From an uncultured Alphaproteobacteria bacterium (GTDB taxonomy: Bacteria; Pseudomonadota; Alphaproteobacteria; UBA6615), in the NCBI GenBank assembly GCA_943787445.1, contig CALSML010000019.1, positions 1-64,000 of the forward strand: a stretch of 64,000 nucleotides of DNA, in the 5' to 3' direction. Positions 1 through 6,893 of this stretch are shown here, one piece after another (the first letter of the stretch is position 1; every line of letters starts with the position of its first letter). The notes under the pieces were generated by a model. The model worked only from the letters and a program-made list of their open reading frames with translations. It had not been told where the DNA came from and ran no database searches. The position numbers and the translations under genes are program-made.

Positions 1-1
1 G

Positions 2-124
2 GGCTGCGTTTTGATCGCCGCGGCCGTGTTCATGACCGAGGTTGTTACTAACCTGTTACTGGCCAGTAGTAACACGCCCCACACTCTATGTGGGGCGGTG
101 TTACTGGCGGGATGGGTAGTGTGA
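2..124 (+). CDS. Partial C-terminal reading frame, hydrophobic, unknown
   Basis: A frame is open from the window edge to a TGA at 122-124. It encodes about 40 mostly hydrophobic residues (pattern AAAVFMTEVVTNLLLA). Its stop overlaps a GTG at 121-123 that is in frame with the next gene, a GTGA arrangement often seen in coupled genes. It also runs across the GTTACT repeats, so it could be chance. No family recognised. Confidence 0.25.
   Translation, partial: GCVLIAAAVFMTEVVTNLLLASSNTPHTLCGAVLLAGWVV
44..108. repeat. GTTACT repeats and inverted repeat before the winged-helix gene
   Basis: GTTACT occurs at 44-49, 55-60 and 101-105 (as TTACT, preceded by TG), and inverted (AGTAAC) at 68-73. TGTTACTGGC is a direct repeat at 54-63 and 99-108. 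TACTGGCCAGTA (57-68) is a perfect 12-bp palindrome. Bases 63-83 and about 89-107 form a longer imperfect inverted repeat (CCAGT..AACACGCCCCACA against TGTGGGGCGGTGTTACTGG). The position directly before a DNA-binding protein gene suggests an operator or an iteron-like origin site. Function is inferred from position only. Confidence 0.5.
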
Positions 125-489
125 CTGATCCACGCCGATATTCGATAATCCCGATCCGCTCCCTGGGCATCGTCAAAAATGGTGAGGACTGGCGAGTATT
201 GGCCGCGCTCGGCGCCCACGCGTCGCGTCGCGGAATCGTCTACGCCAACCAATCAACCCTAGGCGCGCTGATCAACATGGATCAGCCGCATGTGTCGCGC
301 GCCTTGAAGCGACTTTGGGAGCTCGAACTCGTACGCATGCTAGAGCCGAAGGGCAAAAAGCATCGCCTTGGCTTCCAGCGCGGCAATCGCATGCAGCTCT
401 TGTATGACGGCCCAGGGCATCTGACGCCACTGCCCTCGGCCAAAGAGCTTGAGTTGCCTTGGGGTTCTCGGAACAGGCGATGGCCATGA
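112..489 (+). CDS. Small winged-helix DNA-binding protein, RepL- or MarR-like
   Basis: Encodes about 125 residues. The middle (YANQSTLGALINMDQPHVSR, then ALKRLWELELV) reads as a helix-turn-helix with recognition helix followed by a wing, as in MarR-type regulators and RepL-type replication proteins. The RGIVYANQSTLG part resembles the fold start used by plasmid and phage replication initiators. Starts at 88, 112 or GTG 121 are possible; 88 lies inside the inverted repeat and has no ribosome site, so 112 is used. The repeat array directly upstream is a plausible binding site for the product. Family assignment is tentative. Confidence 0.5.
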   Translation: MGSVTDPRRYSIIPIRSLGIVKNGEDWRVLAALGAHASRRGIVYANQSTLGALINMDQPHVSRALKRLWELELVRMLEPKGKKHRLGFQRGNRMQLLYDGPGHLTPLPSAKELELPWGSRNRRWP

Positions 490-752
490 GCCCGGCATTG
501 ATAATGGAGGGTCTGGGAACCTCGGCGCAATCACTCGCAAGCATGATGCGGCCAATTCCACGTCTGGCTGCTCGAGCCGCTGATCCAACATCAGCCGACT
601 TACCCCGGAAAACCGGCTCTTTATCGACCACGTGCGTCTTGGTTGACGCTGAGTTGACGCCGTGCCGCACGGCGCATCGAAACCAACCCCCTTCCTCCCC
701 TACCCCCGCGCTGTACCGAGGGGGCCCATCCTCAAAATTTTAGGAGAATTCG
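490..752. other. Non-coding gap between accessory genes
   Basis: No convincing gene. The one open frame here has no recognisable protein character. The gap carries the tandem GTTGACGC pair at 642-660, a C-rich/G-rich small inverted repeat around 704-725 (CCCCC..GGGGG) and a clear ribosome site AGGAGA just before the gene at 753. Confidence 0.4.
641..660 (+). repeat. Tandem GTTGACGC pair with 11-bp spacing
   Basis: GTTGACGC is present at 642-649 and again at 653-660, exactly one helical turn apart. A matching pair in the opposite orientation lies at 2274-2294, close to the tRNA-Thr remnant. Pairs of short direct repeats on the same helix face are typical binding sites for excisionases or the arm-binding domain of tyrosine integrases. 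This role is inferred. Confidence 0.45.
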
Positions 753-1388
753 ATGAATGACACACACGAACGCCTGAGCGCTGAGTTAACCGGCCTCGAG
801 CAGCAGCTCGACGAGCACGCCGCAAAGGGCCTTGAGCAGGAGCTGGCCGGCAACGGCGACATCATGGCCGTCGCACGTCGGCAGATGGAGCTTCGCGAGG
901 CCATCGCCGTGAAGCGGCGCGCAGTCGCGGCAGCACAGCAACAGATCGACGCAGACACCGCCGCGGAGCGTCAGCGCGTGGCGGACGATAGACGCGATCA
1001 GCACGCCAAGTTGATCGACCAGCTAGAGAAGGAAGCCACCACGCTCTCACGCTCGCTCAAGCGCGCTGCAGCGCCCTACAAGCGCATGCTCGAGCTTGAA
1101 AGAAGCATCCGCGAAATTGCTGAAGGCGCGACTGGCTTCACGCCAGGCCAGTGGTCGAGTGCGCCGGTTGGATTGCAATCATATGAATTGGCTGTGGCGC
1201 AGATATCTTCGCAGTTTCCCTTCAAAAATATGATTATTCGGCAATGGCTGAGCGAGGGTGAAGCGAAGAAATGGTCCGATCCGGCGCATACGTTCGGGGC
1301 GCTATTTCATCACCGCGATGCTTGGCGAAATCCACCCCCGGAGATAACCGACAATGACGAGCCCGTCGAATGGGTTGAAGTCGACTAG
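753..1388 (+). CDS. Hypothetical protein with N-terminal coiled coil
   Basis: Encodes 211 residues and is not recognised. Residues 1 to about 110 are a charged heptad-like helix, rich in Glu, Gln, Arg and Ala (ELTGLEQQLDEH.., AAAQQQIDADTAAERQR), so a long coiled coil. The C-terminal half is more globular, with aromatic-rich patches (FPFKNMIIRQWLSEGEAKKW, HHRDAW) and an acidic tail. The ATG at 753 is preceded by AGGAGA at good spacing. Position between a replication/regulator-like gene and an AT-rich cargo gene suggests an element-encoded accessory protein. No function is assigned. Confidence 0.6.
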   Translation: MNDTHERLSAELTGLEQQLDEHAAKGLEQELAGNGDIMAVARRQMELREAIAVKRRAVAAAQQQIDADTAAERQRVADDRRDQHAKLIDQLEKEATTLSRSLKRAAAPYKRMLELERSIREIAEGATGFTPGQWSSAPVGLQSYELAVAQISSQFPFKNMIIRQWLSEGEAKKWSDPAHTFGALFHHRDAWRNPPPEITDNDEPVEWVEVD

Positions 1389-1431
1389 CTACCGCTTACG
1401 TCAGACAGGCTGGAGATTGACTAGAATAACT

Positions 1432-2196
1432 CTAATCCGAGCGACCCAAGATCCAACTAGAAATATCTTGTGCGACATTCGTTTCAATACCCTCAAAACC
1501 GTGATGGTTTAGGGGGCCACATTCACGTCCTGTTGCACCTCCACCGTCATAGGAAAGTAGTTTTTTGCTGGGTGCATTGAGGGTTTCGAAAAAGCCCTCG
1601 GCATACAAAAACGGTGTTACACGACATGTATCGTTTTCATGATGGACAATCAGAATAGGCGTTTCTATGCGCTTGCCAATGACCCGCTCCATTGCGTAGC
1701 CCGAAGCCTTTCGGGAATCGTTAGTATAAATGCCGGAAGCGAGCACAATACCCTCAATGGATTTTGGGTGTGTTTTTGCAAACCTCCCTGCATCAACCGA
1801 GCCGCGACTGAAGCCGATTATATAAATTGGATTTTTATTGCGCGTCCTGATGACTTCTACCAGAGCCAAAATACGTTCGGTACGAGCAGTGCTGTAGCGT
1901 AAAGCATAGCCTGCTTTTTCCTGTTTTGACTTATTTGGTAATAGATAGAAGTTGATGCCGGCCTGAACAAAGGTTTGCCCTTGTTTGACAAGGTAATTTT
2001 GGCTTTTCCCATCCTTGTTCCGTAAGCCGGCGCCACCGATAATTGCGATTATATTCGCATTCGATTTTGTTGTTTCAATACCGTGTACTGGCAGCTCAGA
2101 AACGTTGATTGCATTGAGCCGAACATTATCAGCACTCACTCCGGTAGCAGCGAAGCAAAGTCCAATCGCGATGATGGCGGACGTTAGGGCTTTCAT
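1432..2196 (-). CDS. Secreted alpha/beta hydrolase-fold protein
   Basis: Encodes 254 residues from the ATG at 2196. The first 22 are a Sec signal peptide (basic MKA, hydrophobic core, ATGVSA cleavage site), so the mature protein is periplasmic or exported. The nucleophile elbow is GFSRGS, followed by an acid candidate in HHEND and a histidine in LNHHGFEG near the C-terminus: the usual Ser-Asp-His order. Two or more Cys in the mature part (DTC.., REC) could form a disulfide. Substrate unknown. An upstream in-frame ATG at 2280 would bury the signal peptide. Base composition is clearly more AT-rich than the neighbours, a sign of transfer. Confidence 0.72.
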   Translation of the reverse strand: MKALTSAIIAIGLCFAATGVSADNVRLNAINVSELPVHGIETTKSNANIIAIIGGAGLRNKDGKSQNYLVKQGQTFVQAGINFYLLPNKSKQEKAGYALRYSTARTERILALVEVIRTRNKNPIYIIGFSRGSVDAGRFAKTHPKSIEGIVLASGIYTNDSRKASGYAMERVIGKRIETPILIVHHENDTCRVTPFLYAEGFFETLNAPSKKLLSYDGGGATGRECGPLNHHGFEGIETNVAQDISSWILGRSD

Positions 2197-2273
2197 GCCC
2201 AAATCATACGCCGGAACGCGCGTGGGTGTAAATATTCGGTCGAGGGTGGCGATGACTTTTAGCGCAACGAACC

Positions 2274-2294
2274 ACGTCAACTGGGCGTCAACTG
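2274..2294 (-). repeat. Tandem AGTTGACG pair near the tRNA-Thr remnant
   Basis: On the minus strand CAGTTGACG is present twice with 11-bp spacing (plus-strand CGTCAACTG at 2275-2283 and 2286-2294). It shares GTTGACG(C) with the pair at 642-660 but in the opposite orientation. It sits about 50-70 bp from the anticodon region of the tRNA remnant, a distance that suits integrase arm sites. The rest of the gap 2197-2343 is AT-rich, with a TATAAT on the minus strand (2310-2305) that could serve the hydrolase gene but lacks a clear -35. Confidence 0.4.
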
Positions 2295-2336
2295 CGCCAG
2301 ATGAATTATACTTAATATTTTAAAACAATGGTTTGC

Positions 2337-2391
2337 TGGTGCCTTACCGCTGATTACAAATCAGCCGCTCTACCAACTGAGCTAAGCCGGC
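2337..2391 (-). pseudogene. tRNA-Thr (TGT) remnant, T arm missing
   Basis: Read on the minus strand, a tRNA starts at 2391 with the acceptor strand GCCGGCT, a normal D arm (TAGCTCAGTTGGTAGAGC) and a complete anticodon stem-loop, GCTGA-TTTGTAA-TCAGC, with anticodon TGT at 2358-2356. No T arm follows: there is no TTCGA loop. The next bases give GGCACCA at 2343-2337, which matches a tRNA 3' end. So either about 21 bases were lost, or the 3' half was replaced by element DNA and GGCACCA is chance. It cannot fold as a normal bacterial tRNA. Confidence 0.75.
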
Positions 2392-2479
2392 CCCTGTTGT
2401 GAAATCGTCGGGACAATAGGCGCGGGAGGGCCGCTGCGGCAAGCCCGTTCGTCGTGTCAAAATCGCACGCCGAAATCGG

Positions 2480-2887
2480 TCAAGCGTCGACGACCGCTGT
2501 GACGTCGATTTCGACCAGCGCGCCTTTGAGGAGCAGGGCCGAGACACCCACGCAGGTGCTCGATGCGGATTTGTCGTCGCCATAGAAATCCATCATCGCT
2601 TTCATGATCGCGGGCCTGTCACTGGGTTTCAGATCCACCACGAAGACCCGCTGCCGCACCACGTCAGCCGGCGTGGCGCCGCCGAGTTTGAGGGACCGCC
2701 GGATGGTGTCGTATACGTAAGCCATCTGTGCACTCAAATCCCCCGGAGCTACCAGCTCGCCCTCGATCGTGGCCGAGACCAGACCCGAGAGGTGAAGTGT
2801 CTTGCCGCCTTCGCTGGTGACAAGATTGGTAAAGTGAGGCTTGTTCCATAGAAAATTCGGACGAATGCGTTCGATCAAGACGGGCAT
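2480..2887 (-). CDS. RidA/YjgF/UK114 family protein
   Basis: Encodes 135 residues, the usual length of the trimeric Rid fold. It shows the family pattern LHLSGLVSATIEGELV, the AQMAYVYDTIRRSLKLGGATPADVV helix and RQRVFVVDLKPSDRPA. Archetypal RidA hydrolyses reactive enamine/imine intermediates using an Arg late in the chain; here the matching site reads SALLLKGALVEID, with Leu where that Arg is expected, so it may be a non-deaminase Rid subgroup. AAGGAG precedes the ATG. It lies 40 bp downstream of rlmB on the same strand, so both may be cotranscribed. Confidence 0.85.
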   Translation of the reverse strand: MPVLIERIRPNFLWNKPHFTNLVTSEGGKTLHLSGLVSATIEGELVAPGDLSAQMAYVYDTIRRSLKLGGATPADVVRQRVFVVDLKPSDRPAIMKAMMDFYGDDKSASSTCVGVSALLLKGALVEIDVTAVVDA

Positions 2888-2927
2888 GGGGAGGTCTCCT
2901 TGTTATTTTGTTCGTTATAGAATGGCG

Positions 2928-3743
2928 CTAATTGCTGCCGGTGCGGCAAATTTCATAGAGCGCCACGGCGGCGGCGTTCGATACATTGAGGCTTTCAACG
3001 GAGCTCGTCTGCGGGATAGAGGCCAGCGTGTCGCAGGATTCCCGGACCAGACGTCGCAATCCGCTTCCCTCGGCGCCCAGAATCAGCGCCGTGGGGCCAT
3101 CAACCGTGGCCGTGGCAATAGTCTGGTCGCTGGTCCCATCGAGACCGATACACCAGAAATTGTTGCGTTTGAGCTGATCGAGTGAGCGGGACAGATTGGT
3201 CTCGCGTACCATATCAACTGCTTCCAGCCCGCCTGAGGCAGCTTTCGCCAGAACGCCGGTTACCGGTGGTGCATGGCGATCCTGCATCACCACGGCCGTC
3301 ACTCCGAATGCAGCGGCGGAACGAATGATCGCGCCTACATTGTGAGGATCGGTCACCTGATCAAGCACGACGAGCCGGCCGTTTGGGCCGGCCTTGTCTA
3401 TTGCGGCATCGAGACCAGGGTCTTCGAGCGGCCGTGCATAGAGGGCAATTTGCTGATGGACGGCACCGAAAGGCAGGATTTCAGCGATGTCCTCGGTGCC
3501 CACTCGTTCGATGAGGGCGGTCCGCTCCATCTGTGCTGCGGTGGCGTGAACGATCTCTGCCAAATCATCATCGGCGACTAGCAAGCGTTCGCACATCCGG
3601 TCCGGATTGGAGAGTGCGGCCAGAACGCTGTGGATGCCGTAAAGCCAGGGGGAGGGCGCGCGTTCGGTGCCGGCATTTGCCCGCTGAGCGCGTGCATCTC
3701 CGCGGGCGCGGCGGCGTGATTTCGAATTGTGTTTTCTTGCCAT
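2928..3743 (-). CDS. rlmB: 23S rRNA (guanosine-2251 2'-O)-methyltransferase RlmB
   Basis: Encodes 271 residues of the SPOUT (TrmH) family. It begins with a very basic tail (residues 1-30), then the substrate-binding domain (WLYGIHSVLAAL..), then the knotted SAM domain with its three motifs: DPHNVGAIIRSAAAFG, LGAEGSGLRRL and SLNVSNAAAVALYE. RlmB methylates the 2'-hydroxyl of G2251 in the peptidyl-transferase P loop during 50S assembly. The location next to the tufA/secE/rplK region is common in alphaproteobacteria. It is divergent from tRNA-Tyr; the roughly 200-bp gap contains the tRNA promoter. Confidence 0.93.
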   Translation of the reverse strand: MARKHNSKSRRRARGDARAQRANAGTERAPSPWLYGIHSVLAALSNPDRMCERLLVADDDLAEIVHATAAQMERTALIERVGTEDIAEILPFGAVHQQIALYARPLEDPGLDAAIDKAGPNGRLVVLDQVTDPHNVGAIIRSAAAFGVTAVVMQDRHAPPVTGVLAKAASGGLEAVDMVRETNLSRSLDQLKRNNFWCIGLDGTSDQTIATATVDGPTALILGAEGSGLRRLVRESCDTLASIPQTSSVESLNVSNAAAVALYEICRTGSN

Positions 3744-3843
3744 GATGTCGGCTCATAGGGCATTCTTTCCGGGCCTGCAACGATGTAACCGCAAGAAACC
3801 CGTTCAAACGGCTGTTGTTTTTGGCTTTTTCCCCCAATCGCGG

Positions 3844-3873
3844 TTGACACGACCGGCGAAATCTACATATTGC
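3844..3873 (+). promoter_or_regulatory. Sigma-70-type promoter for tRNA-Tyr
   Basis: TTGACA at 3844-3849, an 18-bp spacer and TATTGC at 3868-3873, about 80 bp before tRNA-Tyr. A T-rich run (GTTGTTTTTGGCTTTTTCCC, near 3814-3834) just upstream could act as an UP element. It probably drives the tRNA-Tyr, tRNA-Gly, tufA unit. Confidence 0.6.
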
Positions 3874-3951
3874 GCTCCACGGGCCGGCGCTCCTTTGGCG
3901 TTCGGCGCGTTTGCTGTTGGCTGCATGAGCCTGATATGCGTCGGGCGGCAA

Positions 3952-4036
3952 GGAGGGGTGCCTGAGCGGTTAAAAGGGGCGGACTGTAAATCCGCTGGCT
4001 ATGCCTACGTTGGTTCAAATCCAACCCCCTCCACCA
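3952..4036 (+). tRNA. tRNA-Tyr (GTA)
   Basis: An 85-nt class II tRNA including encoded CCA. The acceptor stem pairs GGAGGGG (3952-3958) with CCCCTCC (4026-4032). The anticodon loop CTGTAAA gives GTA. There is a long variable arm, and the T arm is GTTGG-TTCAAAT-CCAAC. It is followed 69 bp later by tRNA-Gly, the usual Tyr-Gly-tufA order. Confidence 0.95.
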
Positions 4037-4105
4037 GCCGAACAGGACAGACGGAATGAAACACGGAGCTTCGCGCCGAAAACAGTAATTAGAACAAGGA
4101 ATCCG

Positions 4106-4179
4106 GCGGGTGTAGCTCAATGGTAGAGCAGAAGCCTTCCAAGCTTACGACGAGGGTTCGATTCCCTTCACCCGCTCCA
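4106..4179 (+). tRNA. tRNA-Gly (TCC)
   Basis: A 74-nt tRNA. The acceptor GCGGGTG (4106-4112) pairs with CACCCGC (4169-4175), followed by TCCA. The anticodon loop CTTCCAA gives TCC. The T loop is TTCGATT. It lies between tRNA-Tyr and tufA. The 109-bp gap to tufA contains two copies of TAACCGGT (4240-4247 and 4251-4258). Confidence 0.95.
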
Positions 4180-4288
4180 AGGTTCCAGCCGATGAGCGCA
4201 AGGAATAACAGGACGACCGCCGGCTAAGGCACAACCAAGTAACCGGTTTCTAACCGGTACAACGATCGAAAGAACGCAGGGCAGTATC

Positions 4289-5479
4289 ATGTCGAAAGAG
4301 AAGTTTGAGCGTAACAAGCCGCATGCGAACATTGGCACGATTGGCCATGTTGACCACGGCAAGACGACGCTGACGGCAGCGATCACGAAGGTTCTGGCCC
4401 TTTCGGGCGGCGCGGAAGTCATGGACTACGCATCGATCGACAAGGCCCCTGAGGAGCGTGAGCGCGGCATCACGATCAACACGGCGCACGTTGAGTATGA
4501 GACGGAAGGCCGTCATTACGCTCACGTTGATTGCCCTGGTCACGCCGATTATGTGAAGAACATGATCACGGGTGCTGCCCAGATGGATGGTGCCATTCTG
4601 GTTGTGAACGCGGCTGACGGCCCGATGCCCCAGACGCGCGAGCACATCCTTCTGGCACGCCAGGTTGGTGTTCCTGCGATCGTGGTTTACCTCAACAAGG
4701 TTGATCAGGTTGATGACGAAGAGCTTCTGGAGCTGGTTGAGCTCGAAGTTCGCGAGCTTCTTTCGTCCTATGATTTCCCCGGCGACGACATTCCTTTCGT
4801 GAAGGGTTCTGCCCTTGCGGTTATGGAAGATCGCGACGAGGCGATTGGTGCCAACACCATTCTTGAGCTGATGGCAGCGGTGGATAGCTACATCCCCACG
4901 CCTGAGCGCGCGATTGACCGCCCGTTCCTGATGCCAATCGAGGATGTGTTCTCGATTTCGGGTCGTGGCACGGTTGTTACGGGCCGCGTTGAACGTGGTG
5001 TTGTCTCGACGGGCGACGAAGTCGAGATTGTGGGTATCAAGGACACGACCAAGACGATCTGCACAGGCGTTGAGATGTTCCGCAAGCTTCTGGATCGTGG
5101 AGAGGCCGGCGACAACATCGGCGCGCTGCTCCGTGGCACGAAGCGTGAGGAAGTCGAGCGCGGCCAGGTTCTGGCTCAGCCCGGCACGATCACGCCGCAT
5201 ACGAAGTTCAAGGCAGAAACCTATGTTCTGACCAAGGACGAGGGCGGCCGTCACACGCCGTTCTTCACGAATTACCGTCCGCAGTTCTACTTCCGTACGA
5301 CGGATGTCACGGGCCACGTTCTCCTGCCTGAAGGTGTGGAGATGGTGATGCCTGGCGACAACATCACAATGGATGTCGAGCTGATTGCCCCGATCGCGAT
5401 GGATGAAGGCCTGCGCTTCGCCATCCGTGAAGGCGGACGTACCGTCGGCGCCGGCGTCGTCGCCGAAATCGTCGAGTAG
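4289..5479 (+). CDS. tufA: Elongation factor Tu, first copy
   Basis: Encodes 396 residues, full length, and delivers aminoacyl-tRNA to the ribosome as the GTP complex. The G motifs are all present: GHVDHGKT (residues 19-26), the switch I region ending [21 protein letters not shown] and GSAL. Domain 2 ([13 protein letters not shown]) and domain 3 ([18 protein letters not shown]) follow. It lies between tRNA-Gly and tRNA-Trp, as in many alphaproteobacteria. Unlike most duplicated tuf genes, its protein differs in many places from the second copy at 21055. Confidence 0.98.
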   Translation: MSKEKFERNKPHANIGTIGHVDHGKTTLTAAITKVLALSGGAEVMDYASIDKAPEERERGITINTAHVEYETEGRHYAHVDCPGHADYVKNMITGAAQMDGAILVVNAADGPMPQTREHILLARQVGVPAIVVYLNKVDQVDDEELLELVELEVRELLSSYDFPGDDIPFVKGSALAVMEDRDEAIGANTILELMAAVDSYIPTPERAIDRPFLMPIEDVFSISGRGTVVTGRVERGVVSTGDEVEIVGIKDTTKTICTGVEMFRKLLDRGEAGDNIGALLRGTKREEVERGQVLAQPGTITPHTKFKAETYVLTKDEGGRHTPFFTNYRPQFYFRTTDVTGHVLLPEGVEMVMPGDNITMDVELIAPIAMDEGLRFAIREGGRTVGAGVVAEIVE

Positions 5480-5492
5480 GTTCCAAGGGTTT

Positions 5493-5568
5493 AGGAGTGT
5501 AGCTCAACTGGTAGAGCACCGGTCTCCAAAACCGGGGGCTGCGGGTTCAAGTCCTGCCACTCCTGCCA
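5493..5568 (+). tRNA. tRNA-Trp (CCA)
   Basis: A 76-nt tRNA. The acceptor AGGAGTG (from 5493) pairs with CACTCCT, followed by GCCA. The anticodon loop CTCCAAA gives CCA. The T loop is TTCAAGT. It starts 13 bp after the tufA stop and sits before secE, its conserved place. Confidence 0.95.
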
Positions 5569-5653
5569 TTTGGCAACGCGACGACTAGAAATACGGTCGG
5601 CAATGCGGTAGAAGCCGCGCCGGTCGCAACGCACAAAGGATCGAGGGCGGTAT

Positions 5654-5854
5654 ATGGCGAAAGTTTCGCCCGCTGAATATGTCCGGCAAGTCCGGACTGA
5701 GGCGATCAGAAAGGTTACGTGGCCGACCAAGAAAGAGGCCGGCGTGACCACCTTGACCGTTCTGGCCATGATTGTGGCTGTGGCGTTGTTCTTTTTCGTG
5801 ATCGATCAGATTTTTTCTGAAGCGATCCAGTTGATTTTAGGATTGGGCGGGTAA
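5654..5854 (+). CDS. secE: Preprotein translocase subunit SecE
   Basis: Encodes 66 residues, the short one-span form typical of alphaproteobacteria. An amphipathic cytoplasmic helix (PAEYVRQVRTEAIRKVTWPTKKE, with the conserved VTWPTKKE hinge) is followed by one membrane span (TLTVLAMIVAVALFFFVIDQI). SecE clamps SecY in the inner-membrane SecYEG channel. It is followed after 6 bp by nusG. Confidence 0.96.
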   Translation: MAKVSPAEYVRQVRTEAIRKVTWPTKKEAGVTTLTVLAMIVAVALFFFVIDQIFSEAIQLILGLGG

Positions 5855-5860
5855 GCGCAA

Positions 5861-6391
5861 ATGGCGCAACGCTGGTACATCGTTCACTGCTACTCGGGCT
5901 TCGAAAAGAAGGTCGCGCAGTCAGTCATGGAACAGGCGGAAAATCAGGGCCTCGGCGATATGTTCGAGAATGTTCTGGTGCCGTCCGAAGAAGTCGTGGA
6001 AATGCGCGCGGGCAAGAAGGTCTCGTCAGAGCGCAAGTTCTTCCCCGGCTACGTTCTGGTTCGCATGGATATGACCGACCAGACCTGGCACCTGGTGCGT
6101 AATACGCCCAAGGTTACGGGTTTCCTGGGTTCGGGCAGCAAGCCCATGCCGATCCCTGATTATGAAGCCGAGCGGGTGATGAATCAGGTGCAGGAAGGCG
6201 TCGAGCGGCCAAGGCCCTCTATCCTGTTCGAAGTTGGCGAGACAGTGCGCGTGGCCGACGGTCCGTTCACGTCCTTCAACGGGACGGTACAGGAAGTCGA
6301 TGAAGAGCGTGCCCGCCTGAAGGTGGCGGTCTCGATCTTTGGCCGGGCAACACCGGTGGAGCTGGAATACACGCAGGTCGAAAAGACCTGA
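5861..6391 (+). CDS. nusG: Transcription termination/antitermination protein NusG
   Basis: Encodes 176 residues. The NGN domain (about 1-115) opens with RWYIVHCYSGFEKKVAQS and includes FPGYVLVRMDMTDQTWHLVRNTPKVTGFLG. The C-terminal KOW domain (about 125-176) holds the conserved GETVRVADGPFTSFNGTV segment. NusG binds RNA polymerase and couples it to Rho or to S10 on the ribosome. It sits in the normal secE-nusG-rplK order. Confidence 0.97.
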   Translation: MAQRWYIVHCYSGFEKKVAQSVMEQAENQGLGDMFENVLVPSEEVVEMRAGKKVSSERKFFPGYVLVRMDMTDQTWHLVRNTPKVTGFLGSGSKPMPIPDYEAERVMNQVQEGVERPRPSILFEVGETVRVADGPFTSFNGTVQEVDEERARLKVAVSIFGRATPVELEYTQVEKT

Positions 6392-6462
6392 TCGTTAAGA
6401 GTTTTTAAGGAACAGACCCGACGGGCTTCATGCCCGCGCGGGATCAAGCAGGACGTAGGACG

Positions 6463-6891
6463 ATGGCAAAGAAGATTGCAGGTTACATCAAGCTGACCGT
6501 ACCGGCTGGCGCGGCAAATCCGTCGCCGCCGATTGGTCCGGCGCTGGGCCAGCGCGGCCTGAACATCATGGAGTTTTGCAAGGCATTCAATGCCGCAACG
6601 CAGAACTTCGATCAGGGTACGCCGATCCCGACGGTGATCACGGCTTATGCCGACCGCACCTTCACGTTTGCAACCAAGACGCCTCCGGCATCCTGGTTCA
6701 TCATGAAGGCAGCCAAGATGCAAAAGGGCGGTTCGACCCCCAGTCGTGAGACGGCAGGTAAGGTTTCGATGTCTCAGGTTCGCGAAATCGCTGAAGCCAA
6801 GATGCCTGATCTGAATGCAAACGACATTGATGCCGCAGCCAAGATTATCGCTGGAACGGCACGATCCATGGGCGTCGAGGTGGGAGAATAA
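6463..6891 (+). CDS. rplK: 50S ribosomal protein L11
   Basis: Encodes 142 residues from the ATG at 6463. An in-frame ATG at 6430 would add 11 residues not seen in the family. The N-terminal domain has the Pro-rich segment [19 protein letters not shown] that contacts thiostrepton-type ligands. The C-terminal domain binds 23S rRNA helices 43/44 at the GTPase centre. It is 2 bp upstream of rplA. Confidence 0.97.
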   Translation: MAKKIAGYIKLTVPAGAANPSPPIGPALGQRGLNIMEFCKAFNAATQNFDQGTPIPTVITAYADRTFTFATKTPPASWFIMKAAKMQKGGSTPSRETAGKVSMSQVREIAEAKMPDLNANDIDAAAKIIAGTARSMGVEVGE

Positions 6892-6893
6892 TC

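Larger units (their letters stand above)
1..2343. mobile_element. Putative end of an integrated mobile or accessory element
   Basis: This stretch differs from the housekeeping DNA that follows. It holds a small winged-helix protein, a coiled-coil protein of unknown family and an AT-rich secreted hydrolase, and it stops at a damaged tRNA-Thr gene. Paired 11-bp-spaced repeats lie near 650 and near 2285, in opposite orientation. tRNA genes are common integration sites and tandem short repeats near the core are typical of integrase arm sites. No integrase is in view; it would have to lie upstream. Inference only: the gene content and tRNA junction support it, the family is unknown. Confidence 0.35.

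Noticed and set aside
44..108. GTTACT repeats as a CRISPR array
   Set aside because: Units are 6-10 bp, unevenly spaced and partly inverted; no spacers of constant length and no cas genes.
459..743. A 94-residue plus-strand frame between the first two accessory genes
   Set aside because: Proline- and serine-rich without domain or ribosome site, and it overlaps the end of the winged-helix gene.
4250..5317. A 355-residue open frame antisense to tufA
   Set aside because: A GC-rich shadow of a highly expressed gene; rich in His, Arg and Asn with no family character. tufA is certain.
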